The notes below the pieces were generated by a model. It was not told the DNA's origin. It worked only from the letters and a program-made list of their open reading frames with translations, and made no database searches. DNA of 64,000 bases, taken from NCBI RefSeq assembly GCF_001931685.1, contig NZ_MOOY01000003.1:528466-592465 (forward strand), read 5' to 3'. The stretch comes from Pararhizobium arenae. GTDB lineage: Bacteria; Pseudomonadota; Alphaproteobacteria; Rhizobiales; Rhizobiaceae. The stretch's first letter is position 1; the number at the start of each line of letters is the position of its first letter. This document shows positions 55,121 through 63,245 of this stretch, in pieces. The translations under genes were made by a program, and so were the position numbers.

Positions 55121-55171
55121 ATGACGGTTGCTTGATGTTTGCTTGACGGTGGAATGAAGCTTTCGTGACGG
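55121..55171 (-). promoter_or_regulatory. PHO-box-like array of five phased half-sites
   Basis: On the minus strand, five seven-base units begin exactly 11 bases apart: CCGTCAC, GCTTCAT, CCGTCAA, ACATCAA and CCGTCAT. Three match C.GTCA closely, and two of the spacers are identical (GCAA). This is the arrangement that PhoB dimers bind (CTGTCAT repeats, 11-base phase). A TATCGG about ten bases downstream could be the -10 box. The array ends 52 bases before the phytase-like ATG. Confidence 0.75.
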
Positions 55172-55299
55172 AGGTCATTAAAGGGAACGCACACCGCCCT
55201 TGACGATGTGGTTGAGTGATCTATTCGCACAAGTGTTTGAAAAGAATAATCTTATAAAGAGTTTCGGAGAGACAGTACGTCGTCCAGACGGCCGGCCGT

Positions 55300-56205
55300 T
55301 CATGAACCGGGCGGCTGATCGCGTCGACTGTGGCGTCCGGCCAAGGCCGCAAACCGGCCCGGAGTCATGCCGAGCGACTTTTTGAAATGCCGGTTGAGAT
55401 GCGCCTGATCGGCAAATCCGCCCGCAAAGGCCGCCTCGGCAATGTTTTCTCCGATAGCAATCAGCGCCTTTGCCCGCTCTAGCCGGCGCATCACGAGGTA
55501 GCGGTGAGGGCTGGTCCCCAGAAGCTGGCGGAATTGTCGCGAGAGCGCAAAGCGGTCGAGCCCCGTGACGTCTTCCAGCTCGGACGAGCTCACCTGTCGT
55601 GACAGGTTCTCCCGCAGGAAGTCGCAAGCCCGCAAGACCTCGGGCCGGGCCAGCCTGCCGCTTCGCATTTGCACCGCGCCGGAATGGTCGAGCAATGCAC
55701 TGGCGATCTCTTCGACCAGTTCGTCGAATTTCAACGGCTCGATCGTGTCATTGCCGAAGGCTTCGAGCAGAAGCCGCGCCAGCCGGGGATCCTCGACGAC
55801 AGGTGACGCGACGAAGGGCAGGGTGCGTCCGCGCTCCGCCGTCACCGGCAAAAAGAGCTCCGGCGGGATATACATCATGCGATAGGTCAGGCCGTCGTCC
55901 GTCCCCGCGCCGCCATCATGCAACTCGTCGGGATGCAGCACGATCACGTTTCCGGGCGGGCTAAAGCGTTCCTCGCCGCGATAGCGAAAGGTCTGGATGC
56001 CGGCCATGGTGACGCCCAGCGCATAGGTATCGTGCCGGTGGGGCTCGAACCCCTTGCCGTGAAAACGCGCCTCGATGCGCTCGATGCCGGCAAGGTCCGG
56101 TGCCACGACGATCCTGTCGCTCGCCGCGCACGAACGTTCAAGCGGCGCCTCGACGGCGCCTGCTAAGGCGTTCGCTACAGCCTTTTCATCGGAGTAAACC
56201 TGCAT
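55300..56205 (-). CDS. AraC-family transcriptional regulator
   Basis: The 301-residue protein has an N-terminal cupin-type AraC binding domain (about 40-150, with HRHDTYALGVT and HPDELHDGG). A C-terminal double helix-turn-helix follows (about 190-290, with FAGGFADQAHLNRHFKKSLGMTPG). The effector is unknown. The chosen ATG overlaps the start codon of the divergent DUF2000 gene, leaving no intergenic promoter space. Upstream in-frame starts would lie within that gene and have no better ribosome-binding site. Confidence 0.83.
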   Translation of the reverse strand: MQVYSDEKAVANALAGAVEAPLERSCAASDRIVVAPDLAGIERIEARFHGKGFEPHRHDTYALGVTMAGIQTFRYRGEERFSPPGNVIVLHPDELHDGGAGTDDGLTYRMMYIPPELFLPVTAERGRTLPFVASPVVEDPRLARLLLEAFGNDTIEPLKFDELVEEIASALLDHSGAVQMRSGRLARPEVLRACDFLRENLSRQVSSSELEDVTGLDRFALSRQFRQLLGTSPHRYLVMRRLERAKALIAIGENIAEAAFAGGFADQAHLNRHFKKSLGMTPGRFAALAGRHSRRDQPPGS

Positions 56206-56611
56206 GTTCGATACCAAGTTCGCCGTCATCCTGCGCGAGGATCTGGAAGTCTGGCAGAAGCTGAATGTCACCGCTTTCCTGTCGAGCGGCATCATCGGTC
56301 AGAAGCCGGATTTGATCGGCGAAGCCTACCGCGATGCAAGCGGCAATGTCTACAACGCGCTCAGCGTCCAGCCGATCATCGTTCTATCGGCGGATGGCGC
56401 GACGCTTTCGAAAATCCATGCCCGCGCGCTGGAACGCGAGGTGCCGGCGTCCGTCTATATCGAGGAAATGTTTTCGACAGGCCATGATGCGGCCAACCGC
56501 GCTGTCTTTGCAGAGTTTGGCCCGCAGACAGCAAAGGTCGTCGGCATCGCCGTTCATGCCGACAAGAAGACCGTCGACCGAATCACCAAGGGAGCAAAGC
56601 TGCACGCCTGA
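56204..56611 (+). CDS. DUF2000 family protein
   Basis: The 135-residue protein begins FDTKFAVILREDLEVWQKLNVTAFL and continues with the VVGIAVHADKKTVD segment of the DUF2000 family, a small alpha/beta protein of unknown function related in fold to peptidyl-tRNA hydrolase-type proteins. GGAG nine bases before the ATG supports the start. It is head-to-head with an AraC regulator gene, which is the likely regulator of this gene. Confidence 0.78.
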   Translation: MFDTKFAVILREDLEVWQKLNVTAFLSSGIIGQKPDLIGEAYRDASGNVYNALSVQPIIVLSADGATLSKIHARALEREVPASVYIEEMFSTGHDAANRAVFAEFGPQTAKVVGIAVHADKKTVDRITKGAKLHA

Positions 56612-56650
56612 GGGAACCCGGGCTCTCTTCCATAACCGTGGTCGCATGCG

Positions 56651-56761
56651 CTATGGCGCGGAGTTCCATGTCAGGTAGGCCACAATCGCAAATGAAAGGA
56701 GCAGGGACGATTTGATCAGATAAAGGGTGATCGCGTCACGAAAGGTTACGCCCTTATACAT
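56651..56761 (-). CDS. 36-residue membrane peptide, coupled to the upstream gene
   Basis: This minus-strand frame is too short for ordinary gene calling. Its ATG lies inside the last codons of the upstream gene (overlap of eight bases), with GGGAGG four bases before it. The peptide has a charged start (MYKGVTFRD), a hydrophobic helix of about 20 residues (LYLIKSSLLLSFAIVAYLTW) and a short polar tail. This is the profile of a small inner-membrane protein. Function unknown. Confidence 0.55.
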   Translation of the reverse strand: MYKGVTFRDAITLYLIKSSLLLSFAIVAYLTWNSAP

Positions 56762-57095
56762 TCGGCCTCCCCTCTTCGACGGAAGGGTGCGAATCGGGCT
56801 GGTCGGGTTTCAAGAACCTCCACCACGCGCCCGGTCCGTCATGCCAGTTGTAAACCGCTATTCCGGCTGGCGGATAACGCCGCAACCGGGCGCTCAGCCG
56901 CCATCTTTTATCAATCAGTATCGGTGTTTCGGCGCTGTCTGCATTGTTTTCCGTGCGGGGATCAAAACGTCCGGACATAAAGGATGTCGGCGGTTTCAGG
57001 AGTTTTTTCGCAAACTCCGGTAACACCTCCGCGGAGCGGTTGACCGCTCTTAGAGACAGCGATTGCAGAAAGTTTTGATGGGGATGGGAAGACAT
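56754..57095 (-). CDS. hypothetical protein upstream of the membrane peptide
   Basis: The 113-residue product starts at an ATG with AAGGAGG five bases before it, a near-ideal ribosome-binding site; the in-frame start 10 codons upstream has none. It is soluble, rich in Arg, Pro and Trp, with a tryptophan-containing stretch (YNWHDGPGAWWRFLKP). I recognise no domain. It is translationally coupled to the 36-residue membrane peptide. Confidence 0.6.
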   Translation of the reverse strand: MSSHPHQNFLQSLSLRAVNRSAEVLPEFAKKLLKPPTSFMSGRFDPRTENNADSAETPILIDKRWRLSARLRRYPPAGIAVYNWHDGPGAWWRFLKPDQPDSHPSVEEGRPNV

Positions 57096-57282
57096 GCCGT
57101 CCTCCTTCGGTTGAGGCGAGGGCATCTGACCCTCAAGCGGCAGCGCCTGTGTAATTTGCTACCGAAGGCACGACCATGCGCCTTCGCATGTCCTTTAGCA
57201 AGCGACATTAATCCGCTGGCGGCGCGACAATGGGGCGATGCTGCCAGGGATACAGATGGGAGACAGAAACAGTCTGGCGGAT

Positions 57283-58428
57283 CTAAAGCTCCACGGCCTC
57301 GATCTTGCGGTCGACGAACCGCAACGCCACCTGGCCGCTGATCAGCTTCAGCGCGGTATCGCCAAACAATTCGCGGCGCCAGCCCTTCAAGGCTTCGACC
57401 TCGGCGTTTTCACCTTCGGCGGCGATCCGTTCGAGATCGTCGCTGTTGGCGATGATCTTGGCAGCCACGCCCTGCTTTTCAGCGATCAGCTTCAAGAGAA
57501 CCTTCAGGAGTTCGATCGCTGCGGCCGCACCTTCCGGCGATTGTTGCTGCTTGGGAAGACGCGGCATCTCGTTCTTGGGGATGGCCAGCGCCGCATTCAC
57601 CGCCTCGATGATCGCCGCGCCGGAGGCGGATCGTTCCCAGCCCTTCGGAATCGTGCGCAGGCGGCTCAGGGCTTCCGCATCCTTCGGCTGCTGCTGGGCG
57701 ATTTCATAAAGCCCGTCATCCTTGATGATGCGACCACGCGGCACGTTGCGCGCCCGCGCCTCGCGCTCGCGCCATGCGGCAACCTTTTGCAAAACGGCAA
57801 GCTCGATCGGCTTCTTCAGCCGCATCTTCAGCCGCTGCCAGGCGTCGTCCGGGTGCAGATCGTAGGTTTCCTTCGCTTCCAGCACCGCCATTTCGTCGGA
57901 AAGCCAGAGCGTGCGGCCTTCGCGGTCCAGCTGTTCCTTGAGGCAGATATAGACGTCGCGCAGGTGGGTCACGTCCGCCAGCGCATAGTCCAGCTGCTTT
58001 TCCGAAAGCGGTCGGCGGCTCCAGTCGGTGAAGCGCGAGGACTTGTCGATGTGAACGCCCTTGATACGGCTCACCAGCTGGTCATAGGACACGCTGTCGC
58101 CGAAGCCGCAGACCATGGCGGCAACCTGGGTATCGAAGATCGGATGCGGAATGAGGCCGCCGAGATTGTAGATGATTTCGATATCCTGCCGGGCGGCATG
58201 GAATACCTTGGTCACGTCCGGATTGGCCATCAGTTCGAAGAAGGGCTTGAGATCGATACCGTCCGCCAGGGGATCGACGATCACGGCGATATCGGGGCCA
58301 GCCATCTGGATCAGGCAGAGCTGCGGCCAGAAGGTGGTCTCGCGCAGAAACTCCGTGTCGATGGTCATGTAGGGCGCCTTTGCAAGCTGTTCGCAGGCGG
58401 CGGCAAGGTCGGAGGTGGTAACAATCAT
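57283..58428 (-). CDS. rnd: ribonuclease D
   Basis: RNase D is a 3'-5' exonuclease that trims tRNA precursors and other RNAs. The 381-residue protein has the DEDD exonuclease domain: DTEFLRE (Exo I), QDIEIIYNLGG (Exo II) and YALADVTHL (Exo III), so all four metal-binding acids are present. An HRDC domain follows (about 205-290). Length and order match the family. Confidence 0.94.
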   Translation of the reverse strand: MIVTTSDLAAACEQLAKAPYMTIDTEFLRETTFWPQLCLIQMAGPDIAVIVDPLADGIDLKPFFELMANPDVTKVFHAARQDIEIIYNLGGLIPHPIFDTQVAAMVCGFGDSVSYDQLVSRIKGVHIDKSSRFTDWSRRPLSEKQLDYALADVTHLRDVYICLKEQLDREGRTLWLSDEMAVLEAKETYDLHPDDAWQRLKMRLKKPIELAVLQKVAAWREREARARNVPRGRIIKDDGLYEIAQQQPKDAEALSRLRTIPKGWERSASGAAIIEAVNAALAIPKNEMPRLPKQQQSPEGAAAAIELLKVLLKLIAEKQGVAAKIIANSDDLERIAAEGENAEVEALKGWRRELFGDTALKLISGQVALRFVDRKIEAVEL

Positions 58429-58510
58429 CAGGCTTCAATCACTGTGGCGAAAATCGGGCGCAAAAGATTTCCCGATGTATCGCTTCATGACAGCCCTCAC
58501 AATGAAAAAG

Positions 58511-59917
58511 TCAGAGCACCCGGAAATAAGCCGACATGCCTGTCTTCTGGTGCTCGATGATATGGCAGTGCAGCAACCAATCGCCAAGATTGTCGGCAAC
58601 AAGTCCAAGTTCGGCCTGCTCGTCCGGCTGCAGCAGGATCGTGTCCGTCGGCGGCGGCAGGAAGGCGCGCTTGTTGGAGGAAAGCACGCGAAAGCTCAGG
58701 CCGTGCAGGTGGATAGGGTGGGCATGCGGTGTGCGGTTGCGCACCTGCAAAACGTAGCTTTTCCCTAGCTTGAGGTCGGAGAGGGGGGCGACCGGATCAG
58801 GTGTATCGCCCTGCCACGGGACCTTGTTGATCGCCCAGAAGGTGTAGCCGAGCGAGCCGCACATGCTTGGCATTGCCTTGTGCTCTGCGGTCGCCGTGAA
58901 ATCGAGCGGTATGCGGGTGGCGGTCGAAAGATCGGCCTCTGCGATGGGGTTGGCCGGCAGCGCCTTCACATCCTTCAGGTCCCTTTTCAGCGACGTGCCA
59001 CCCACGGCCTTCAACGTCGCAATGGTCCAGGGCGATGAGCCGCGGAAGTTGCCGAGGGTGAGGCTCTGTCCTTCCTCGTCCGGCATACGCACGACGAGTT
59101 CGACCCGCTGCCCCGGCCCGAAATCCAGCCGGTCGAGGAGAAAGGGTGTCTCGACCGGATTGCCGTCAAGCGCCATCACCATCCCGGCGCCGCCCTCCAG
59201 TCCGATCGTGTAGATGCGCGTCACATCGGTCGCCGCGATCCGCAGGCGCACCAATCCGCCCGCCGGCGCCTCATAAGTCGGTGCCTGCTGCCAGTTTGCC
59301 GTCCTCACGGTGCCGTAGGTGCCGCCTTTGGCCGCATCGCGCGGTTTGAACGGGGCGATGAACGCACCGCCCTTGCCAAGCCGCCAGTCGCGCAGGTTCA
59401 GCACCACCTCCGCATCGAAAACCGGATCGTCCGGGTTTTCCACGACGATCACCCCTGTCATGCCATGGCCCATCTGGGTCAGCGTGTTGCAGTGGGGATG
59501 ATACCAGAACGTGCCGGCATCCGGCGGCGTGAAGGCATAGTCGAAGCCGTCGCCGGGATAGACGTAAGGCTGCGTCATCTCCGGCACGCCGTCCATCGCG
59601 TTGATAACCCGAAGCCCATGCCAGTGCACGGTGGTCGGCTCATCCAGGCCGTTGACGAGGCGAGCCGCGAAGGGCTCGCCCTTCCTCATCCTCAGAACCG
59701 GCGGCATGCCATCTGCGGGTGTCTCGCCAAGTCCGTAGGTCATTATTTTCTGCGTCACGCCGTCGCTGGCGATCGCGGCATCCGTAAACTGCGCCTTGAG
59801 CGTTACCGGCGTCGCCAGGGCGATCCCCGGCCGTGCCGCAAAGCCCGCGCCGATCGCAAAGGACGCTCCGGCAACAGCGGACCCCTTCAGGAGCGTGCGG
59901 CGGGAAAGGAGCGGCAT
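58511..59917 (-). CDS. multicopper oxidase with Tat signal
   Basis: The 468-residue protein begins with a twin-arginine signal (SRRTLLKG) and has three cupredoxin domains. The copper-binding motifs are all present: TVHWHG, WYHPHCNT, HPIHLHG and HCHIIEHQKTGM, the last with a Met axial ligand at the type 1 site. It would be exported folded and oxidise metals or phenolics in the periplasm; CumA/CueO-like roles are possible. The ATG at 59917 has GAGG seven bases upstream and is preferred to a TTG two codons earlier. Confidence 0.9.
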   Translation of the reverse strand: MPLLSRRTLLKGSAVAGASFAIGAGFAARPGIALATPVTLKAQFTDAAIASDGVTQKIMTYGLGETPADGMPPVLRMRKGEPFAARLVNGLDEPTTVHWHGLRVINAMDGVPEMTQPYVYPGDGFDYAFTPPDAGTFWYHPHCNTLTQMGHGMTGVIVVENPDDPVFDAEVVLNLRDWRLGKGGAFIAPFKPRDAAKGGTYGTVRTANWQQAPTYEAPAGGLVRLRIAATDVTRIYTIGLEGGAGMVMALDGNPVETPFLLDRLDFGPGQRVELVVRMPDEEGQSLTLGNFRGSSPWTIATLKAVGGTSLKRDLKDVKALPANPIAEADLSTATRIPLDFTATAEHKAMPSMCGSLGYTFWAINKVPWQGDTPDPVAPLSDLKLGKSYVLQVRNRTPHAHPIHLHGLSFRVLSSNKRAFLPPPTDTILLQPDEQAELGLVADNLGDWLLHCHIIEHQKTGMSAYFRVL

Positions 59918-60033
59918 GATCAAACCTCGGGAGACTGCGACATCGCCCTTTTAAACTTGAGGTCTGCCTTCAGCAATCGCCCCGCCAAAGCAATTTTGCC
60001 GCAGGACCTTCAAACGGCGTGACTGAAACGACA

Positions 60034-60058
60034 AAGCCCGCGACATCGTCACGGGCTC
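60034..60058 (-). terminator. terminator-like hairpin after the small secreted protein gene
   Basis: On the minus strand, AGCCCG and CGGGCT pair around an 11-base loop, with TTTGTCGTTT following. It lies about 20 bases past the stop of the 89-residue secreted protein gene. The stem is short, so strength is moderate. Confidence 0.55.
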
Positions 60059-60080
60059 GTTTTCAGGAATGCCTGAAATA

Positions 60081-60350
60081 TTACTTCTTGTCGATTTCCA
60101 TGCGGGCCTTCTGCATGGCGGCAACGCAGGCTTCGACGTTACCTGCCTGCATCGCGACGGTCGCGTCGCCCACTGCGGCCTGCGCCCTGGACTTCTGTGC
60201 TTCATCCTGGGCCTTCTGCACGTCCGCGCTCAGGTTTTCCATGCTTACTGTGTCACAGGTCATCGGCATCATCGCGGTCTGGGCATAGCTTGCCGAAGAC
60301 AGGGCGATGGTAGCAGCAGCGGCAAGCGTCATAAGTTTCAACACGTTCAT
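60081..60350 (-). CDS. small secreted/periplasmic protein of unknown function
   Basis: The 89-residue protein has a signal peptide (about 1-23, ending SYAQ) and a short mature domain. The domain is helical (ADVQKAQDEAQKSRAQAAVGDATVAMQAG) and has Met-rich and Cys residues (MMPMTCD and EACVAAM). The two Cys could form a disulfide. It stands between the multicopper oxidase and the MFS gene on the same strand, so a metal-related role is conceivable but not shown. Confidence 0.7.
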   Translation of the reverse strand: MNVLKLMTLAAAATIALSSASYAQTAMMPMTCDTVSMENLSADVQKAQDEAQKSRAQAAVGDATVAMQAGNVEACVAAMQKARMEIDKK

Positions 60351-60456
60351 TTCCTCCGAGGGACTTCTTTATGAGTTCAACGAGGGGCGAACGGCTGAAA
60401 CGGTTTGTTGTTCCTTCGATATACCGGATCGGAGAAAAATCTCGCTGTTTCCGCTT

Positions 60457-61692
60457 TCATTTTGTGGGATCGTCGCTCCGGGAGGCCAGTTTCGAGAAAT
60501 ACGTCGATGTCCTCAGCAAATTGCGAAACCGCATCGACCTTTCCCCGGCGGGCACCGGCCCCCGCGCCGTCATGCGCTGCAGCGTGTAGACCATGAAGCC
60601 GAAGAGCACGACGGCGGTGTAGACGAACAGCGCCTGCGGACCGAAGAGATCGAGCATGAAGGATGCGAAGAGCGGTCCGATGATCGCGCCAAGCGACCAG
60701 AAGAAGAGCATGCCCGCAGACACCAGCGCATGCTGGCCTTCCTCCGCGTGGTCGTTGGCGTGCGCCGAACAGAGCGAATAGAGCGGCATGGCAAAGGCGC
60801 CGAAGACGAAGATGCCGGCAAAGTTCAACCACTCGCTCGATCCCGCCACAAAGGCGAGGAACAGGCCGGAGATCAACGAACCGAAGGTGGCGACGAGGAT
60901 GATCAGCCGCCGGTCGAGCCGGTCGGAATAGAGCCCCAGCGGATATTGCAGCACCACGCCGCCGATGATGCCGATGCTCATGAAGGTGGCGATGGCCGTG
61001 ATCGAAAGCCCGATGCCCTCGGCATAGACCGGCCCGAGCGAGCGGAAGGTCGAATTCGTCAGCCCCACGACGATGCAGCCGATCGTCGCCAGCGGCGAAA
61101 TGTTCCACAAGGCCTTCACGTCGAAGCGGATTGCCTCCGGCGCCTCCGGGCTGGAGCGGTCGGCAAAGGAGATCGGCACCAGTGAAAGCGTCAGCGCCAT
61201 GGAGATGATCGCGAAGAGCTGGAAGCCTTCGATCCCCACGGTCGGGATCATGTACTGCGCCGCCGTCACCGAGCCGAGATCGACCAGCCTGTAGATCGAC
61301 AGGGTGCGCGCCCGGTTGGAATTGGTGACGCGGGCGTTAAGCCAGCTTTCGACCGTCGCGAACAGCCCGGCAAAACACACGCCCGCCACCAGCCGCATCA
61401 GAAACCAGAACCAGGGATCGATCAGCAGCACCATGGCGATCGAGGCGGCCGAGGCGATCGCCGCCATGGCCGAAAATGTGCGGATATGCCCGATCGAGCG
61501 CAGGATGCGCGTGACGTAAATACAGCCGATCGCAAAGCCGATATTGTAGCCTGTGCCGACAAGTCCGATCAGCGACGTCGAAAAGCCCTCGTTCAGTGCC
61601 CTCAGCGAAATATAGGTTCCCTGCAGGCCGTTGCCTCCGATGAGGATGCCGGCGGTGACGAGAAGGGGAATCAGGGGACGGATCTGCGACAT
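60457..61692 (-). CDS. MFS transporter (YcaD-like)
   Basis: The 411-residue protein has twelve hydrophobic segments in two halves. Signature-type loops lie after the second segment (GTGYNIGFAIGC) and in the middle (LGLYSDRLDRR, an A-like MFS motif). The overall pattern resembles the YcaD-type exporters. The substrate is unknown. It is divergent from the SDR gene with a 155-base gap. A polar C-terminal tail of about 30 residues is present. Confidence 0.85.
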   Translation of the reverse strand: MSQIRPLIPLLVTAGILIGGNGLQGTYISLRALNEGFSTSLIGLVGTGYNIGFAIGCIYVTRILRSIGHIRTFSAMAAIASAASIAMVLLIDPWFWFLMRLVAGVCFAGLFATVESWLNARVTNSNRARTLSIYRLVDLGSVTAAQYMIPTVGIEGFQLFAIISMALTLSLVPISFADRSSPEAPEAIRFDVKALWNISPLATIGCIVVGLTNSTFRSLGPVYAEGIGLSITAIATFMSIGIIGGVVLQYPLGLYSDRLDRRLIILVATFGSLISGLFLAFVAGSSEWLNFAGIFVFGAFAMPLYSLCSAHANDHAEEGQHALVSAGMLFFWSLGAIIGPLFASFMLDLFGPQALFVYTAVVLFGFMVYTLQRMTARGPVPAGERSMRFRNLLRTSTYFSKLASRSDDPTK

Positions 61693-61847
61693 GGCGGAAC
61701 TATGCCCAATGGCATCCGGATTGGTAGCGATGAAATCGACAGTCTGTGGCGAAATCTGGGGAGGTCGAGAACGGTCTTTGCGCCCAGACGACGCAGTGCT
61801 ATCTCAACGGCCGACAATCATGATCCAAGAAGCGAAAGGCCTATGCG

Positions 61848-62552
61848 ATGTCAGTGGAAAAAGTGGCAATCATCACCGCGGGCGGCAGCGGTATGGGCGC
61901 GGAAGCTGCGCGGCGGCTGGCCGCGGACGGCTTCAAGGTCGCCATCCTCTCTTCCTCCGGCAAGGGCGAGGCGCTGGCCAATGAGCTCGGCGGCCTCGGC
62001 GTCACCGGCTCCAACCAGTCGAACGATGACTTGAAGCGCCTGGTTGATGCCACGATGGAAAAATGGGGCCGCATCGACGTTCTCGTCAACAGCGCCGGCC
62101 ATGGACCCCGCGCCGCCCTGCTCGATATTACCGACGAACAATGGCACACCGGCATGGACGTCTACCTGATGAACGTTATCCGCGCCGTCCGTCTTGTCGC
62201 GCCGATCATGCAGACCCAGAAATCCGGCGCGATCATCAATATCTCCACGGCGTGGGTGTTCGAGCCGTCCGCCATGTTCCCGACATCGGCCGTGTTCCGC
62301 GCGGGTCTCGCTGCCTATACCAAGCTGTTTGCCGATACGTATGCCGCCGATAACGTGCGCATGAACAATGTCCTGCCGGGCTGGATCGACAGCCTGCCGA
62401 TGACGGAGGAGCGCGGCAACAGCGTGCCGATGAAGCGCTACGGCACCAGCGCCGAAATCGCCGCCACCATCGCATTTCTCGCCTCTGAAGGCGCCGGCTA
62501 CATCACCGGCCAGAGCCTGAAGGTCGATGGCGGCCTGATGCGTTCGGTCTGA
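61848..62552 (+). CDS. atypical short-chain dehydrogenase lacking the Tyr-x3-Lys pair
   Basis: The 234-residue protein has the SDR cofactor loop TAGGSGMG and NSAGHGP, and the Ser motif INISTA. Where YSASKAGL is expected, however, it reads SAVFRAGL, so the catalytic Tyr and Lys are Ser and Arg. The end (GYITGQSLKVDGG) is normal. It may have another mechanism, bind NAD(P) without catalysis, or be a scaffold. It is divergent from the MFS gene and followed by a strong hairpin. Confidence 0.8.
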   Translation: MSVEKVAIITAGGSGMGAEAARRLAADGFKVAILSSSGKGEALANELGGLGVTGSNQSNDDLKRLVDATMEKWGRIDVLVNSAGHGPRAALLDITDEQWHTGMDVYLMNVIRAVRLVAPIMQTQKSGAIINISTAWVFEPSAMFPTSAVFRAGLAAYTKLFADTYAADNVRMNNVLPGWIDSLPMTEERGNSVPMKRYGTSAEIAATIAFLASEGAGYITGQSLKVDGGLMRSV

Positions 62553-62574
62553 GCTCAGATAACTGCCAAAGCAA

Positions 62575-62602
62575 AAGGCCACCGGAGCGATCCGGTGGCC
62601 TT
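62575..62602. terminator. terminator hairpin between converging SDR and TerC genes
   Basis: AAGGCCACCGGA and TCCGGTGGCCTT form a perfect 12-base stem around GCGA, 22 bases after the SDR stop. The arms end in AA and TT and could terminate both convergent genes, though the U-tract is short. Confidence 0.8.
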
Positions 62603-62630
62603 CAATATCGTTCAGCGTCTTGCCGTACAC

Positions 62631-63245
62631 TCACATTGCCGCGTGCACGTAGGGCCACACTTCCACTGAGCCACGATAGATCATGTCGAGCGCGACATAG
62701 AGGATGATCGCGAGACCGACATAGGCGATCCAGTGGTACTTGCCGAGCAGGCGGGCGATGAAGTTGGCCGCAAAACCCATTAGCGCGATGGAAAGCCCCA
62801 GCCCGACGATCAGCACGCTCGGATGCTCGCGCGCTGCGCCGGCCACTGCCAGAACGTTGTCGAGCGACATCGAGACGTCGGCGACGACGATTTGGGTTGC
62901 TGCCTGGAAGAAGGTCTTTCGCGGCGCGTTCTGGTTTGCTATCGCCTCTTCGTCGCCGTGTCCGGCGCGCAGTTCGCGCCACATCTTCCAGCAGACCCAG
63001 AGCAGCAGCAGGCCGCCGGCGAGCAAAAGGCCGATGATCGCCAGCAGATGCACGGCGACGGTCGCAAAGGCAATGCGCAGCACGGTTGCAGCCAGAATGC
63101 CGACAAGAATGGCCTTCTTGCGCTGGTCGGGTTCCAGGCCGGCGGCAGCGAGGCCGATGACCACGGCATTGTCGCCCGCCAGTACAAGGTCGATTGCGAT
63201 GACCTGCAGAAGTGCGGTCAAACCGGCCGCGGTAAAAATATCCAT
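62631..63245 (-). CDS. TerC/YjbE-family integral membrane protein
   Basis: The 204-residue protein has about seven hydrophobic segments. It has the TerC motifs LVLAGDNAVVIGLA near its N-terminus and SMSLDNVLAVAGAA in the middle, each with an acidic pair that could bind metal. Family members export manganese or are involved in metal/tellurite tolerance; which applies here is unknown. The start at 63245 has AGAGG two bases before it and matches the family N-terminus. I found no yybP-ykoY type riboswitch upstream. Confidence 0.85.
   Translation of the reverse strand: MDIFTAAGLTALLQVIAIDLVLAGDNAVVIGLAAAGLEPDQRKKAILVGILAATVLRIAFATVAVHLLAIIGLLLAGGLLLLWVCWKMWRELRAGHGDEEAIANQNAPRKTFFQAATQIVVADVSMSLDNVLAVAGAAREHPSVLIVGLGLSIALMGFAANFIARLLGKYHWIAYVGLAIILYVALDMIYRGSVEVWPYVHAAM

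Noticed and set aside
57238..58560. A 440-codon plus-strand frame
   Set aside because: It is antisense to rnd, which has all DEDD motifs in order on the minus strand.
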